A DNA stretch of 64,000 nucleotides from Akebia trifoliata (Eukaryota > Streptophyta > Magnoliopsida > Ranunculales > Lardizabalaceae): NCBI GenBank assembly GCA_017979445.1, contig CM030706.1:8232967-8296966 (forward strand), written 5' to 3'. Positions within the stretch are counted from its first letter, which is position 1. Each line of letters begins with the position of its first letter. A model generated the notes under the pieces. The model ran no database searches and was not told the DNA's origin. It saw only the letters and a program-made list of their open reading frames with translations. This document shows positions 1-13,200 of this stretch, piece after piece. The position numbers and the translations under genes were made by a program.

Positions 1-605
1 CATTTTATTCAGTAAATTTTGTATTGAAAATACAACCATGCTCCACTATGTTCCATAGTTGTTATATTCTCACTACCCCTATAACCATGGTTGATTGCAC
101 TTTTTTGCACTATTCATATAGCTTGACCATATCACTAGTGTAATTATGTTACTCACCACATCCAGTTACTATATGTTTAAATGATTGAAGTTTCTACTTT
201 GTACGTCTCAAGTTAATTCTATAATTACAACAATATTTGAACTTTTTTAAGCACTACACTATTGTTGTCTCTAATTGTAATATTAAACAATATTTCATAC
301 AATATTTGTTTTTTGAGGACATACATGACTAATAGCAATTTAAGAAATAAATAATACTTAATATAAACATGAAATGATATTCTTTATGAAGAGCAGATTT
401 CCAACATTTTGGGAGTGGGTTCCCATGTTTTGAAAGTGGGGGTTGGAGAAGGATCCACCCTCAAAGCACTAAAGTGAGGTTTGAGAGCAGGAGTGGCACC
501 TAATAGAAGGATCAGGTCATTAAGCTATAAGTAAATGTAAAAAAAAAGTTATGAAGTTGAATTTATGGAAACTCTTATCCTTTGATTAACAACAACAATA
601 TTGAC

Positions 606-871
606 CAGTGTTGTCAAATGCAGTCGCATATGTGAATATGCGATCATATATGCTATTTTCAAAGTGAAAATCGCATATGCTACAGTTGCATTCCCAAATT
701 ATGCTAGCTACCAATATGCAACGGCATATTTTTTTGTGCAAAGGCATATGCGATATGTACGATGGCACATGCAATTTGTGCGATGGCATATTTTTCTGCA
801 TATTTTTTTCAATTTTTTTCTTGCAGCATGTGCTGGTCGCACATGGTCACATATGCTATTTACCAACATTG
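606..871. mobile_element. hAT-type MITE with 8-bp target duplication
   Basis: The element starts CAGTGTTG and ends CAACATTG, so its tips are near-perfect terminal inverted repeats (CAGTGTTG/CAATGTTG) typical of hAT elements. It is flanked by ATATTGAC (598-605) and ATAATGAC (872-879), an 8-bp duplication with 7 of 8 bases conserved. The inside is rich in the palindrome GCATATGC and has no coding capacity for a transposase, so it is non-autonomous. The two short reading frames across it are chance products of this repeat. Confidence 0.72.
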
Positions 872-1029
872 ATAATGACAACAACAAAACCTTCTCCCAA
901 AGATTTAGAGTCAGCTAAAGACTCATGTTCCTCCATTCCACTTTGTCCATCGACAAATCTTTTGTTATTGAAAGTGTGGTCTTATACACTATCATTATCT
1001 CCATCCATGTTCTTTTGAGTCTTCCTCTC

Positions 1030-1265
1030 ACTTTTTTAGGACATTAAGCTTGAATATTTATTCTAACCAGAGTCAAAATCGACCTTCGTTGAACATGCCC
1101 AAACCACCTTAATTTTCTCTGAGTCTCTTGCCTATTGAAGGAACCATATTTCTTGAATAAATGGCCATTTAAGCCTCCTTTAAACATCTTCTCTCCATTC
1201 AGATTATTTGGATGAGTTCATTCATGTCTTCCCAAAATTGTCTTTTGGCATTTTCTCTTAATCCA
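1030..1265 (-). mobile_element. LINE relic with internal deletion
   Basis: Read on the minus strand, 1210-1262 gives residues like FWEDMNELIQ and 1155-1193 gives EKMFKGGLNGHL, matching the endonuclease region of plant LINEs (the family pattern is GDLNGH). Only about 50 bp later, 1081-1112 gives LRWFGHVQRRS, a motif normally near the end of the reverse transcriptase. Almost the whole reverse transcriptase is therefore deleted. The piece is full of stops and frame changes. Confidence 0.55.
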
Positions 1266-1329
1266 ACTTGGGGTGCATCATGCCAATTATATTATCTCTA
1301 TCCCTATTACTAGTTTTATAGTCAATCAT

Positions 1330-3580
1330 CAAATACATATTCTCATAACACCTAAAACTTTATCCTTTAGATTTCAATCTGCTATTGTAGCTACAACACT
1401 TCTGTTTCTAACTTTTCCTCTGTATCAAAGTTAATAGACATCAACTTCCTTAGCTTTTGTTCCTATCCAGTTTGTCACTTGTAAATAAGCTATATGAATT
1501 TTTCTTTTTTCGATTGTATCCACCCAATCTAAACTCTTCTCTATCAAAGTCCTCAAGTTCCAAGTGGTGCGATGAATCCTACACTCTTGGACTAACTTCT
1601 TTACTTGCATTCGTCCAGTCTAATGAGGGAATCCTTGCCTACTTCTCACAACATGTCTTTGTAGTGCGTCATTTTCAGAGAATGCCCTAGCTAACCTGGC
1701 CTACTTCCCATTGCAAGCGGGCTCTAATGCAATGCGCCACTTTCGAGGAACGCCCAAACATGAACACAATAAAATGTTTGATTAGGAATCATGTTTGAAG
1801 ACGGTTTACTTTTACACTGGCTGCCAACTTAACACACACTCCTCCTTTATCCGAGCATGGGAACGACAGTGTACTGCATAGGGAACACTAGGTAGAACTC
1901 TTAGCTGATAGCTAAATCAATTTTGATATCAGAGCAAATCCCATCCTTGCTACTTTCACACAAACCTACTAGCCAACAATTGAGCTGTAACAAACATGTT
2001 TGGCAAGTCCATACGTCGTTGTAAATAAACTTGAACATCTCAAAGCCATAAAAGTACAAGCATGCATCAGAAAGATGATGAAAAACATTGGCTTCAATAA
2101 TGTTCCCAAAGTCATGTCATGATAAGAGGATTACAAATCTAAGAAGGTAAGACTACAATTTCTTAAAATCAAGGTCAACTTCTTTCGGGTTTGATGCAAG
2201 GAAATCTCCAGAAGAACACCTTATTTGCTATTTTTAGTGAAAAAAACATTTTACTATCTATAGTAAATCTTGAATTTTCTATTTATAGTAACATTTAATT
2301 ATTTTAGTATATTTCAGAATTGCTATTTTCAGAAATTTAGGGTTTTATTTGGATAAGTATTAGTTTAGAGTTATACTTAGTTTATAGAAATTTTCTCATA
2401 TATTAAAGTTTGATTAGAATTAGATAGTCAGCCAAAAGAATATGAATAAGATCTATATTGATGCAAAGAGGCAAGATATGAAGTTGAATTGAGCTCTTCG
2501 ATTTGATAAATTGTTTAATTTGAGTGTGGAGAAATTTGTATGGAGTGCAAATATTAGTTTTGGGAGAGTTAACCAACTAATGTTAATCATTAAGACTTGT
2601 GCAAGATCAACCCCTAGGTGACTGCTGCATCATAAACCCTCTTGACCAATTCACTAAAAGCATATGTGGACTGTGGAGATCTATGGCATAGTCACTAAAA
2701 ATGGCAATTTTTGTTGAAAAAATCATGTTTAAAATGCATATTGTACCTCTACCAATTAAAACAAGGAAAAAAAGAATATGATTTTTTTTAATGCATCTTT
2801 ACGTTCTAAAACACATATTTTACATTTTAATCACATTCAAACACACATTTTTTTGTAGCCCTATGGTTAATTTTTGAGGCCTTATGGTTGTTTGTGATTT
2901 GATTCATAAATGTTATTTAATGTAGGATTTGAGAACAATGTCCTAATGCTATGGTTTTAATTTTTTTTTTAATATTGTGTTATTTTGCTCAAAAGATATG
3001 TTAATGATGACATTTGTTAGTATCATAAAATGTATAATTATGTGTGGAAACATGTTACCATGCATATATATTCAATTGCGTGTCTTTTCGCTAAAAAATA
3101 TATTTAAAACTTAGAATAAATGACTAATGTATTATAAATTTTATATTTTCATAATTTTTATTATATTTTTTAGTTCCTATATTATTGTTTTTCCCCTTCT
3201 TTTCTCGTTTCTTTCCCCTTTTTCCGAAGTTTACCCTTTCCATTTAAATCCATATTTCAACTCCGTAATTATGCTCCATGGGAGGTTAAGAAAGCCCTTA
3301 AACTTGTAACTTATCAATCTACTGCTATTTATGTCAATATGCATCTATGATGGATGAAAGACACTTGAGCTCCCTATTTATATTTTGTTTCACCAAACTT
3401 CATGATGAACTTGTTTGGATCCTTTTTATTTTCTTTCTAGTAAAGAAATAGATCTAAAGTTAAAGAGAAATTTTGCTCATGTCTACCAAAGTTTAGAAAC
3501 TCTTTCATTTTCATATTATATTAAATAAGATTTTAGATACTTCAATAAAACTGCAAAATAACATCATTTTTAATATTTAA
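1330..3580. other. Gene-free AT-rich stretch
   Basis: No convincing gene was found. The sequence is AT-rich with short stop-laden frames. The part at about 2750-3120 resembles, in inverted orientation, the stretch at about 9330-9720, so at least that part is a dispersed repeat. The ORF at 1457-1690 shows no recognisable domain. Confidence 0.4.
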
Positions 3581-3599
3581 TAAAAATGCACTCCTTACT

Positions 3600-4020
3600 T
3601 TCATTTCCATTATGTTGTAGGTACATATGTGTGTATATCTCATTGGTGGTTCCCGTATGGAGATCATGTTGGCCATGGAATAACTGTACAATGATTTGTA
3701 TATCCCTAACATCATTCAAAGTTGACTTGAAGTTCAAAGATCCAGTGTCTGAGGCTATCCAACTTCAAGTCAACTTTTCATATTGGGTAGTAAGGTTGGA
3801 ACAGTCAGAATTGCATTCAGCAGAAAAGTCGGAGTTCTCATCCACGAACTAAGAAAATCTAACTGCTTTGCATCATTTTATCTGATCCTTTAATATCTTC
3901 CGACAGAAGTATAGCATTCGACAAGCATCAACCATTGCACCAGTTCTGTAAGTTTCCATGAAACAGAATCCTCCACAACGTTTGTCATTTGGCCTTAGGA
4001 AGTCATATTCCCTTGAAACA
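3600..4020. other. Unassigned coding-like pieces on both strands
   Basis: On the plus strand, an acceptor-like site ending TTGTAG at about 3620 is followed by a short frame with residues HWWFPYGDHVGHG before a stop. The overlapping frame 3586-3852 is also open. On the minus strand, an acceptor-like TTTCAAG at about 4013 is followed by 46 open codons, rich in C, R and aromatic residues, ending at 3873. Neither piece matches a family I recognise. Neither minus-strand frame fits the phase needed to continue the LRR gene after its exon 7. They could be exon relics carried by a transposon or chance. Confidence 0.25.
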
Positions 4021-4504
4021 AACATCAGAAAGAAATAAAATTTGACATAGAAGAAGAAAAGGCCAGAATATGATGTACAAAAATAAAGACTTATTATCAA
4101 GATTTAAAAAAATATGGGAAAGATGACTAAGAATCCATTGATTTGATCCAATCGTAGGGAGGAAGTGAGCGAGTGAGAGAAATTGAGGGGACTAATAGAG
4201 GAAAAGAGAAAAGATGGATACTAATTAAGAGAATTTTCTTATTCTTAAATGGATACAAAATTATTGCTACCTATCATAATGGCAAGTCAGTTATGAACAG
4301 ATTTTTTATGTTAGTTTTATACTGAGAAATAGAATGTTACATATAGGTTTTCGTGCAACAGCCATGCTATAATTCACTTAGACGGTAGATGAACAAAAAT
4401 CAACAATTCAAAATAGATAAAAACTAGAATAGTATTTGTAAGGATTACAACAATTGGAATATTGGTGAACATCATACATGATGCTTGATAACAAAACGGT
4501 ATAC

Positions 4505-7500
4505 CTGGCGCACGCTATTATTGTTTAAGCATAGAGACTTCAAGTGAATGAGATTGCAAACTGATATGGGTATATCTTCAATAGAATTGTCTGCAAGCAT
4601 AATTCAAAATCGTAAGCACAGAAAGCAAAGGGAGCAAAAATAGCAAATAATCCAGAAAATAATAACTCAGCAAAAGCACAGCAAACCATTTATTGAAAGT
4701 TCCTATATCGTAAGAACAAATAAGTACTCTTAAAAAAAAAACGAATGATTTAAACCATGTTCATTCCATCGTGAAGAATTTCTTCCTTTTTTTCCTTATT
4801 GATACATGCTAAATTGCCAGTAACTCCACCAGCTACACTAAGTATTATAATACTTACCAAACAACTCCAACTCCAAGTACATATATAATTTGAAAGCTAA
4901 GAAAAAAAATTTAGGCACACTAAATGGAATTTGACTGTTTAATTATCATGCATATTAATAGGTCATGATGATAATTAAATGTACTGCTGTTTCCAAACCA
5001 AATAAAACTCTTTAAAATATTAATTCGATTACATCTGTCAACAAACAACTTAGACCATGTCCAAGATAATATAGAAGGTAAGTGGGGATGGAGATCAGAT
5101 GTTTCAACCCATATCAAGTCTACCCACTCTCAGTCAGTCATAAATTAGTTGAATTTATAGTTTTTTATTACGCTCCTGATTCTAACAGAAAGACACTCCC
5201 TATAACTAAGGCTTCAACGTCCCAGCCTAAGAAATTTTATGCTGCTTAACAGATATAAAAAGTGGAAATGAAAATACTAAACACATTAAAAGATTAAATG
5301 GTTATAAATGAGGAAAATGAGAATACCATTTGCTTGTAATTCTTCCAAAGAGAAGCAACTGCCTATTGATTCAGGAAGAGAATTTAGTTTGTTATTTGAC
5401 ACATTCAACAGCAATAACTGCATTGGCAAAGAAGCCACATTAGGTCCTACAATGTCACATCAAAGCCAAAGCTTGCAAAATTTCAAGTATTGTTAAGTTT
5501 ATGGATTCAAAAACATAATGAAGGATTGAAAATCAACTGAAAACAAACTACAGAGTAGAAAAGGAAGAAACATGTGGAGAACTCAAAACCAATTGGCAAT
5601 GAGTAGAGAAGCCCAGGAGCTTATAAGGAGAGAGACAAGGCAATTTGTGTCCGATGTCGGACTAAACTCAACATGCCCCCGCATGTGTGAGCCGGACTGG
5701 GCCAAAGCACGTGGAGATATGAACTGGGTGATGTGGAGGAAAGAAAGGCCCGCTCTAATACCAAGAAGAATTGTAGAATTGTCAAGTCTCTAATTAAGAG
5801 CTTGGCAGATATTTATAATAATAAAAAGGTGAATGGACATAAATGCCCTTACACAGAAATAATAGAATTAGACTACTACTATCTACTATTTTCCAATAGT
5901 ACTTATCTTGCAAGTGACGAGTATAATGACAAATATAAGAAGAAATCCTTCAAGACATAAGATTCAGCAATTTTCATCACTTTTATAACATGTGTCATAT
6001 TCCATGTCAAAAATTCATGTGATGGACTTGTAGTCTTCACTATTAAAGCATTTTCAAAGAGGGTTTCTACTGTATTTTTGAATGCGTCTGCTCACAGGAA
6101 CCTCAGCTGTTTTTATCAGCCCCTCCTTTGATCTTGTAAATCCTGAAAGTTTAGAGCAACCAGTCTGTTTTAAACTTACGTGTCAAGCACCTTTGCTTTT
6201 TGTCTTCAAGTTGAGTTCCTTGAATTCACACGCTACAGCAATCAAACCAATTTTTTTTCCCAAGAATAGATTGTAGTGTAGTACCTAGCACCCACAGTTG
6301 CTTCATAAATAACTAGGGTTTTTTAATGTTACAGGGTGTCCCCACCCCCTTTGGAAGTGGAACTAATCCATGTGGGCTGCGGATACACCTATCACCACAA
6401 ACAGGCGTATCGAGTAAATTCGTGGTGGGGAGACTCATCTCACCACCCTGGGGAGCACACCCAGCTCCTTGAACCACTGCTCCATGCCTCCACCACTCGG
6501 GTGGTAAATAACTAGGTTTTTCACTGCTCAAGACTCTTAATAACGATCTAAAGGCTTCCTACAAAGTATCACTTATCGCTCAGCCTGAAGTCAGACTTTT
6601 CCATTGTCTAAAACATAGGAGTAGCCCGACACTCTTAAGCACGATCTAAAAAAGACCTTCCCCCACCCCCCTCTTAAACCAACCAAAACTTTAAAATTGA
6701 CCAAACCCAACCTAATAAATTTTGGCTTCTTCTAGTACTCAAAGGTAAATTTCAAAACAAAATAGGATCCTGCTGTTATTATGACTTAAAGGCTCGGTGA
6801 GTTCAAGAAACATGGTAAATTGGTTATTCTATCACAACAAAAATGAATTTAATGGGTCAAGAACCATGTTCTATATCCAAGTACTTATAATACTAATGGC
6901 TAATGATGATTCTGGTCGAATGCAGATTGAGATTATGTGACAATGCTCTACAGACCAAGCCGACATGACTAATATAACTACGTATGTATACTCACATTGC
7001 GCAAGCTCCCTATAGTTTCAGGCAAGCATGTTAACAAATTCCCTGAGATGGATAATCGCTCAAGCCTTACCAGCAAGCCCACTAGATAAACAAAACATAT
7101 ATATGGTTAGAAGTTAGAACCAACAACAATATAACATGTTCATATAAAAACAATAATCCTAAACCCTTACAGGCTTATACAAATATAAAGTAAATAGACG
7201 AAATTAAATTCCACATTATGGTCTCTAAAGCAAAGAAGAGTATTACATTCGTCAGGCAAGCTAGTAATCTGATTCTCATCAAGTGTGAGAACTTTTAGGG
7301 AGTGAAGTTTCCCCAGGTTCATTGGGAGGCGCTCGATCAGATTATCAGCTAAGACCTGAAAAAGAAAGAGACACTATAAAAGGCGATCTTGATTTTTCGA
7401 TTGCAAAATAATATATATATTTCACTTCAAAGATCAAATACAAGTATGCCATAAGAAAAATCTATGACTGCCCAGTACTCAGATTAGTAGGAAATAACAA

Positions 7501-10500
7501 GAACAATCCCTCCTCCCTGCTCTCAACCACAAGAGAGGTGCATGTCCAGGGTTTGCAACCCACCATTTAATGGCTGCAGCCTAGAAAATATTTGGGTCAA
7601 GAGCTTGAATTGATTAGATGGTGTTAACGATGGTTTATAATAGAGAGATTCTATTGCCACACCAACTTTTGTTAATGCCACCCCAATTCTGTAAATCACC
7701 AAAGAATCGCACACATCTTGGGGTGGAGTTAGCAAAAGTAGGTGTGGCAATAGAAGCTCTCTTATAATAATGTCCCGAAACAGAAAATAACGGCCTTTAT
7801 AATGGTTACACTTGGGACGAAATACCATCTTTTGGAACGGTGCACCATTACTAAGCCATTGTACTGTTCACAAAGACCATTAATTTTTTAAATAATGGCT
7901 GTTATGACTTATATAAGCATTCTGGTTTAGGAAAAAATGGCGTTCAATCTTAAATAACGGCCTCTGTTTAACATTATTTAAGTTCAAAGTTCACTTAAAA
8001 AAAAAAAAAATCCTTTTTAATATTTGGTAGGTAGGGTCCCCTATAACAGAACCTCTCTGCTACTGTTATAACAGAACAGTTCCTGATTATTACACCGACC
8101 AATAACATTATTTTAAACCTTGTTTCCAATCCAATCTATTAATTCTTCTGCACATAATAATAAACCAAAAGCAAATGGTCCAGAAAGAACTCTAATAATC
8201 AGATGTGAACACTAACAGTCCATAATTCATTATTCTGGAGAAGGAAAGCACGAAAGAGTGTCGAATGAAGTTTATGAATCAAATAGAGAAGCTTCTATCT
8301 GGCCCATCAGATTGAGGGTTCCCAACTCAACCAAGATGACGTGTTCCATTTATGAGTAAAATATATTAAATCTCATACTCTCCTTCTTATCAAGCTACCT
8401 GAACACAAATACAAAATTGTTATATTCTTACCAGGCGCTGCATGTTGATAAATTTGCTGATCTCCATAGGAATGTCAACTGCAAAAGCAAAGGACAAGCT
8501 GTAATAGAAGAAGAGTATTACAATGGCAAGACAATCTTTATTAAAAAGATTGATTTTTTTAATATTAGTGAAAATGAAACTGGTTTTCTTTTTCTGTTGG
8601 TTGGTAACAAGAAAAAACACATAAAGAAGCGAGGGGATTTGAAGTGCGAGAAAGAAGAAAGTGAAAAAAAGAGAATCAAAGGTGAGCAAACAATGAAGGT
8701 ACACTCACACCATAATATAGCATCTCTAAGGCCAGCTCTATGATCTAAATCGTTTACCAAATCATTAGCTTATTGCACACAAAAGAACAAGATGATCAAG
8801 GATGTACCAAGTCATAGATCTAGTTGATGATGCGGAAAATTGTCCAAGTACTCTTCTTCTCCCCGGAAGTCCAACAAATTGTTCTAAATTGTCCTCAAAG
8901 TCTTTTTCGACTAGAATCTTAACAAGAAAAGCACTGTGCTTACTCTAACCATTTTCACAACATGACAATGATCCATGTACATGAGAGTAAAACTTTTGAA
9001 CACAAGGTTCCTAACTGTCTTTGGTTAATTGCTTGAACATCCCCTAACTGTAAAAATTAGGTCGACTTGCCAAGGGCTGGACCTCAATACCAGTCCATAA
9101 TGATTAGAAGATCTACCCTCAAGTAAATCTTAAAGCCAATAGAGAATAATCCTTTCTGATTGAAGTACCAGACCTCATGGTGTTTAAGAGCATAGTCACC
9201 AAGTCAAAATACAGGTTTAAAACAGCAAGGGAAAATTTCAAGAAAAAAAAGGGGAAAGAAACGAGAACAAAACGGGAAAGAACGATACATAAGCAAAATT
9301 ATATATATATATATATATATATATTAGACATTTAGTCTATGTTTTCAATATATTTATTACCTAAAAAACAAACACTATTGAGTATCTATGCATGATGGCA
9401 TGTTTCAACACATAATTGTACATTTTATGACGAAAATAAGTCTAACCATCAAGATGCAACTTTTTAGCAAAATAACATATTATTGAAATTTTTGAAAATC
9501 ATAATATCAAGGTATTATCATAAAATCCCACATAAATAATAAATTAACCATAGGTTTAAAAAAAGCGATTCTTATTATTTTTATTTCTTTTTAAAAAATT
9601 GTGTTTAAAACGTAAAAACGCCTTTTTTTAAAAAGTCGAGTTTTTCTTTATTGTTTTAATTGTTAGAGATACAAAACTTTTAAACAAGACTTTAAAAAAA
9701 AAAAAAAAAAGAGTTGTTTATTACTATGTTTAAGAGTATGACTTGGCTCTGGAAAGTCATTTATGTAATTGTGCTATCATTTATCAGAGATCATTAGTGG
9801 AAATAATGATCCTTGTGCACATAATGGTTTTAATACTAACAATCTTAAAAGTTAGGGATATTATGGGTGGGACGTCGAGGCGTTGGTGGGCCCATCTCAT
9901 TGACATAATTGTCAATGAGATGGAGTCCAAATAGGTTGGGGCATCCAACCTCTTTTTGGTATCCAATTAGAACTTAAACGGTTAAGTAATTTACACAATT
10001 GGAAACCAATTAACAAGTCTGAGTTTTAAAGAAAGAGCATTATGTGCTCTTCTACTTATGATTGTATGGGATGGCTAGGGTCGGAAGATGCTTTTATTTC
10101 TCACATCATTCTTTGAGAAAAATTGAGTGTCACTCTGTGAGTGGGATGGTCAGATTTGCTTCAAGTACATAGTAAAATACTGACAATAGCTTAGAAGGGA
10201 AACTAAACCTGATAGCAGTAGGCACACTAAGCTTTGGAGATTCAATCTTCATCAGTAGACCATCAAAATATATAGATCATTCAGATCAAGCATCAGGCAT
10301 GAATCCAAAAATCTATTTAAGGTTCTTTAGAGTTTGTTTATTTGAAGTTATATCAATATAAAAAAGATCGGGATCCGATATCGGAAAACATATTTCCCCA
10401 AAATCACTGAAATCCACTAAAAATTTGCATCGAAGCATGATTGGGTGCTTACAATTGGTTGTTTTTCCTAGTTCGGCCATGAGATGTCCAACAGATTGTT

Positions 10501-11618
10501 GGTTTTGATCATACAATCATAAGATGTCTCAAGATCTAATTCGATCAAAATCAGTTAATTGATGATTGATTTAAAATTCTAGCCAATTAAACAATTAAAT
10601 GTCAAGTGAGCATAAGGAGAGAGAGAGAGATTTACCTATTTTATTGTGCGTTAAATCAATAGTGCGTACAGATCTATCCAAGTCAAGAATTTCGTTTGGA
10701 AAAGTCTGTGAGAGCAAAGATATGCAATCAGTACAAAAATGAAATTGATGAGCTAAAAAAAAAAGAACAATCAGCATTGAAGTGGAAAATAAAGAACTCT
10801 TGAATCAAAAGAATTGTAGTTTTAAGGCACAAATGATATGAAAGTGTCAGCAGGTAACTAAAAACCAAGGTTTCACATTGCTAGGGAAAGCTTTGATACA
10901 AAATGCAAATACCCCTCTCAGCTGCACTTAGAGGAGTGTAAATCACTACATCTCTAGCCAACAAAAAGATAAATCTTAGAATTAAAAATAAAAAAACGTG
11001 GATACTAAATAAATCATCTTTCTCCTTAGACAAACAATTATGAAATCAAATTCTTTTTAATTTTAAAACAAAAATAGCACTTCAGAAATCCAGGATTTAA
11101 AGAGACTTGGTTTTAATTAACAATGTAATTTTGCATCTTCAATTTGTTTAAAATCCCTTTGATTTTATTTATTTATTTTGCTTAAAAATAAAATAAGTAA
11201 TAATAAACTCGTGACTGGACACACAAGTCAAATGATATATGGTTTCACATACCCATTGCTTCTATTTTTCCTCTCAAAATAAGGTGGGTTGCATCATTTA
11301 TGACCAAGGTATTAAATTTTGATTTTGGTGTCTATTTCAGCCAGCCTATATATGAAAATATTTCGTGGAAATATAAATTTTTTTTGGAAAGGACGAAAAC
11401 AATAAGAAACTTTTCAATGAAACTGTGGGAAATGATAAAATAGGCATTAAAACACACATTAAGTAATCAAAATACAGTAAACAATTGTACGGAGTGTGGA
11501 AATGAAAATCAACATAAAAATATAAATAATAATATCATATTAACTACATACACTTTAATATGTAAAAAAACACTTGCTTAAATGAAAAAACTATTAGGAA
11601 CTGAATTCCCACATTATA

Positions 11619-11655
<37 letters not shown>

Positions 11656-13200
11656 GTTTTTGAACTGAATAGATTAATAATGTTATCCATCTAATTAAAA
11701 CATGGATGATTGTGTGCTTGTCTATGTGAATGTACAAATGTGCTTAAAATACATTATAATAAGACAACCTAGATACCTAACTAATCGTTATTCATTTATA
11801 CTAACGAATGAGTACTATTAGCAAAAAAAATTATTAATAAAGATTATTTTATGTGTAACTTATAGGTCATTTCTATAAGCGATTTCTAATTTTTATTATA
11901 TTTATAATTTTTTCTTAATATTTTTTTTTTCAATAAATAGTATTTAGGTTGAAGTATACTATTTATCAAAACATTTCGACTGAAATCTTACATTTTTATA
12001 TTTGAAATTTGATTATATAGGTTGATATTCACCATTAATTGAAATATTTTTTGTGAAATGAATAATGATTTTCACTGAAATGTTTACAAAAAGAAACTGT
12101 CGTTTAAGTTTCATGTCAAACCTTGTGGAAATGAAAATATTTTGATCTATTTCGGAAAATATGTCAAATTCAATACTATATTTATGACCAATGAAGTAAT
12201 GAACTTAAGAATCAAAATTCTCTACAATGGAACCATTCCGAGCTCAATAGAAAGTTGAAACCCAATGAAACTTTAACATAGTTTGTTATTAGCTTTTTTG
12301 GCTCTAAATTGCAAAACTGGTGAAAATGGCACGATAATAAGCGTCAATAAATATAAGAGTCCCAAATTCGTGTTCTCTAGGTAAGTAGGGTTTCTTTGAG
12401 ATATAATTAATTACAACTAGGCCCAAAACTATAAAAATAAGTTACATGCAATCCTACTCAACTTATCCCAAGATTTGCTCAACATGATCCAACTCAAAAT
12501 TATACTCCAAACAACAATAATAATAACATTTTCCTCCCTAAAAAAATAAAAATAAATGAACAACGCCAACTCTGATGATTTGCATGTCCTTGCAAGCACC
12601 AAAAACATTCTCTTCCAAAATAAATAAAAAATGAGAGTGGAGCAAAACTTACAAGATCAGTGATTAAAATAAAAATGAACGAAAACCTTACTCCATTTAT
12701 TTTTATTTTTATGGGGGCTATAAGAGTGATCGATATTGAGATTTAATTAGGTCTGAATTTCAAAATATACAGAACTCAAGATTTCACTATTTGCAATATA
12801 TACTAGACTATTTAAAACTTAGAACTTGTAAATTGTAATCAAAGAAAAAATATTTTCGAGAACACTGGAATCGAACTCATAAATTGTAATTGATTTTCAT
12901 CATAGAAAAACAACAAAAGGACTATCTTTGAAGAATGAAGATTGAAAAAAAAAAAACATTGGTTCATCGAAAGTAACGAAACAAGACATGCAATCCAACA
13001 AAAACAGAGGCGATCAAAAAATGATGATCGTGATGATTTCAATTTTCAAGCTATTAGAGAGATTAAATCATTGAAACTAAGATACTAAAAACGAAATTAA
13101 CCTTCAATTTGCAGTCTCTCAGAGCAACAATTCCAGTACTTTTCCATCGAGTCATCCGACTCGCTCTTGAATCTCCGTCTTTGCTGTAACAACAACCCAT
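4505..13200 (-). CDS. LRRC57-like leucine-rich repeat protein, seven exons, 3' end not found
   Basis: Seven exons join in frame on the minus strand with GT donors and AG acceptors: 13102-13200, 10636-10705, 8432-8478, 7247-7355, 6996-7081, 5327-5417, 4505-4590. They give 196 residues. The N-terminus MGCCYSK has Gly2 for predicted N-myristoylation and Cys3/Cys4 for predicted palmitoylation, suggesting membrane attachment on the cytosolic side. It is followed by a short basic stretch, then about seven LRRs of the LxxLxLxxNxIxxLP type (for example LTLDENQITSLPDELG and LLNVSNNKLNSLPESIG). Plant LRRC57 homologues are about 260 residues. The missing tail, normally SLHNNPIS followed by a charged R/K-rich end, was not seen in the lower-numbered 4.5 kb. 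It may lie beyond the window start or be lost. The cellular role is a protein-interaction scaffold by family; no partner can be inferred here. Introns range from 165 bp to 2.4 kb. Confidence 0.85.
6325..6505 (-). mobile_element. SINE-like element in LRR-gene intron, with target duplication
   Basis: A GC-richer block of about 180 bp is flanked by AAATAACTAGGGTTTTT (6307-6323) and AAATAACTAGGTTTTT (6506-6521), a 15-17 bp duplication differing by one G. Read on the minus strand, the head contains GGAGCAGTGGTTCAAGG, like a pol III A box, and about 40 bp later GAGATGAGTCTCC, a weak B-box-like stretch. The tail ends in a short A run. This architecture fits a tRNA-derived SINE. It lies in the 5418-6995 intron. 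Family assignment was not possible. Confidence 0.6.
7634..7768. mobile_element. Fold-back MITE, family 'GCCACACC', copy 1
   Basis: Inverted arms of about 45 bp read inward as GAGAGATTCTATTGCCACACC and, from the other side, GAGAGCTTCTATTGCCACACC, then CTTTTGTTAATGCCACCCC / CTTTTGCTAACTCCACCCC. The short centre contains AAATCACCAAAGAATC. Related copies occur at about 19707-19830 and 35272-35349. This copy sits in the intron 7356-8431 of the LRR gene. Confidence 0.75.
8479..10635 (-). other. Large intron 2 of the LRR gene
   Basis: This intron contains a TA microsatellite (9299-9324) and an AT-rich dispersed repeat (about 9330-9720) that resembles 2750-3120 in inverted orientation. It also has a small inverted repeat near 9890-9925 (CTCATTGACA / TGTCAATGAG). 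No gene was recognised in it. The 2.4 kb intron 1 (10706-13101) holds a second TA microsatellite (11622-11652) and otherwise nothing identifiable. Confidence 0.6.
9299..9324. repeat. (TA)n microsatellite
   Basis: About 13 TA units, in an intron of the LRR gene. Confidence 0.95.
11622..11652. repeat. (TA)n microsatellite
   Basis: About 15 TA units, in intron 1 of the LRR gene. Confidence 0.95.
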
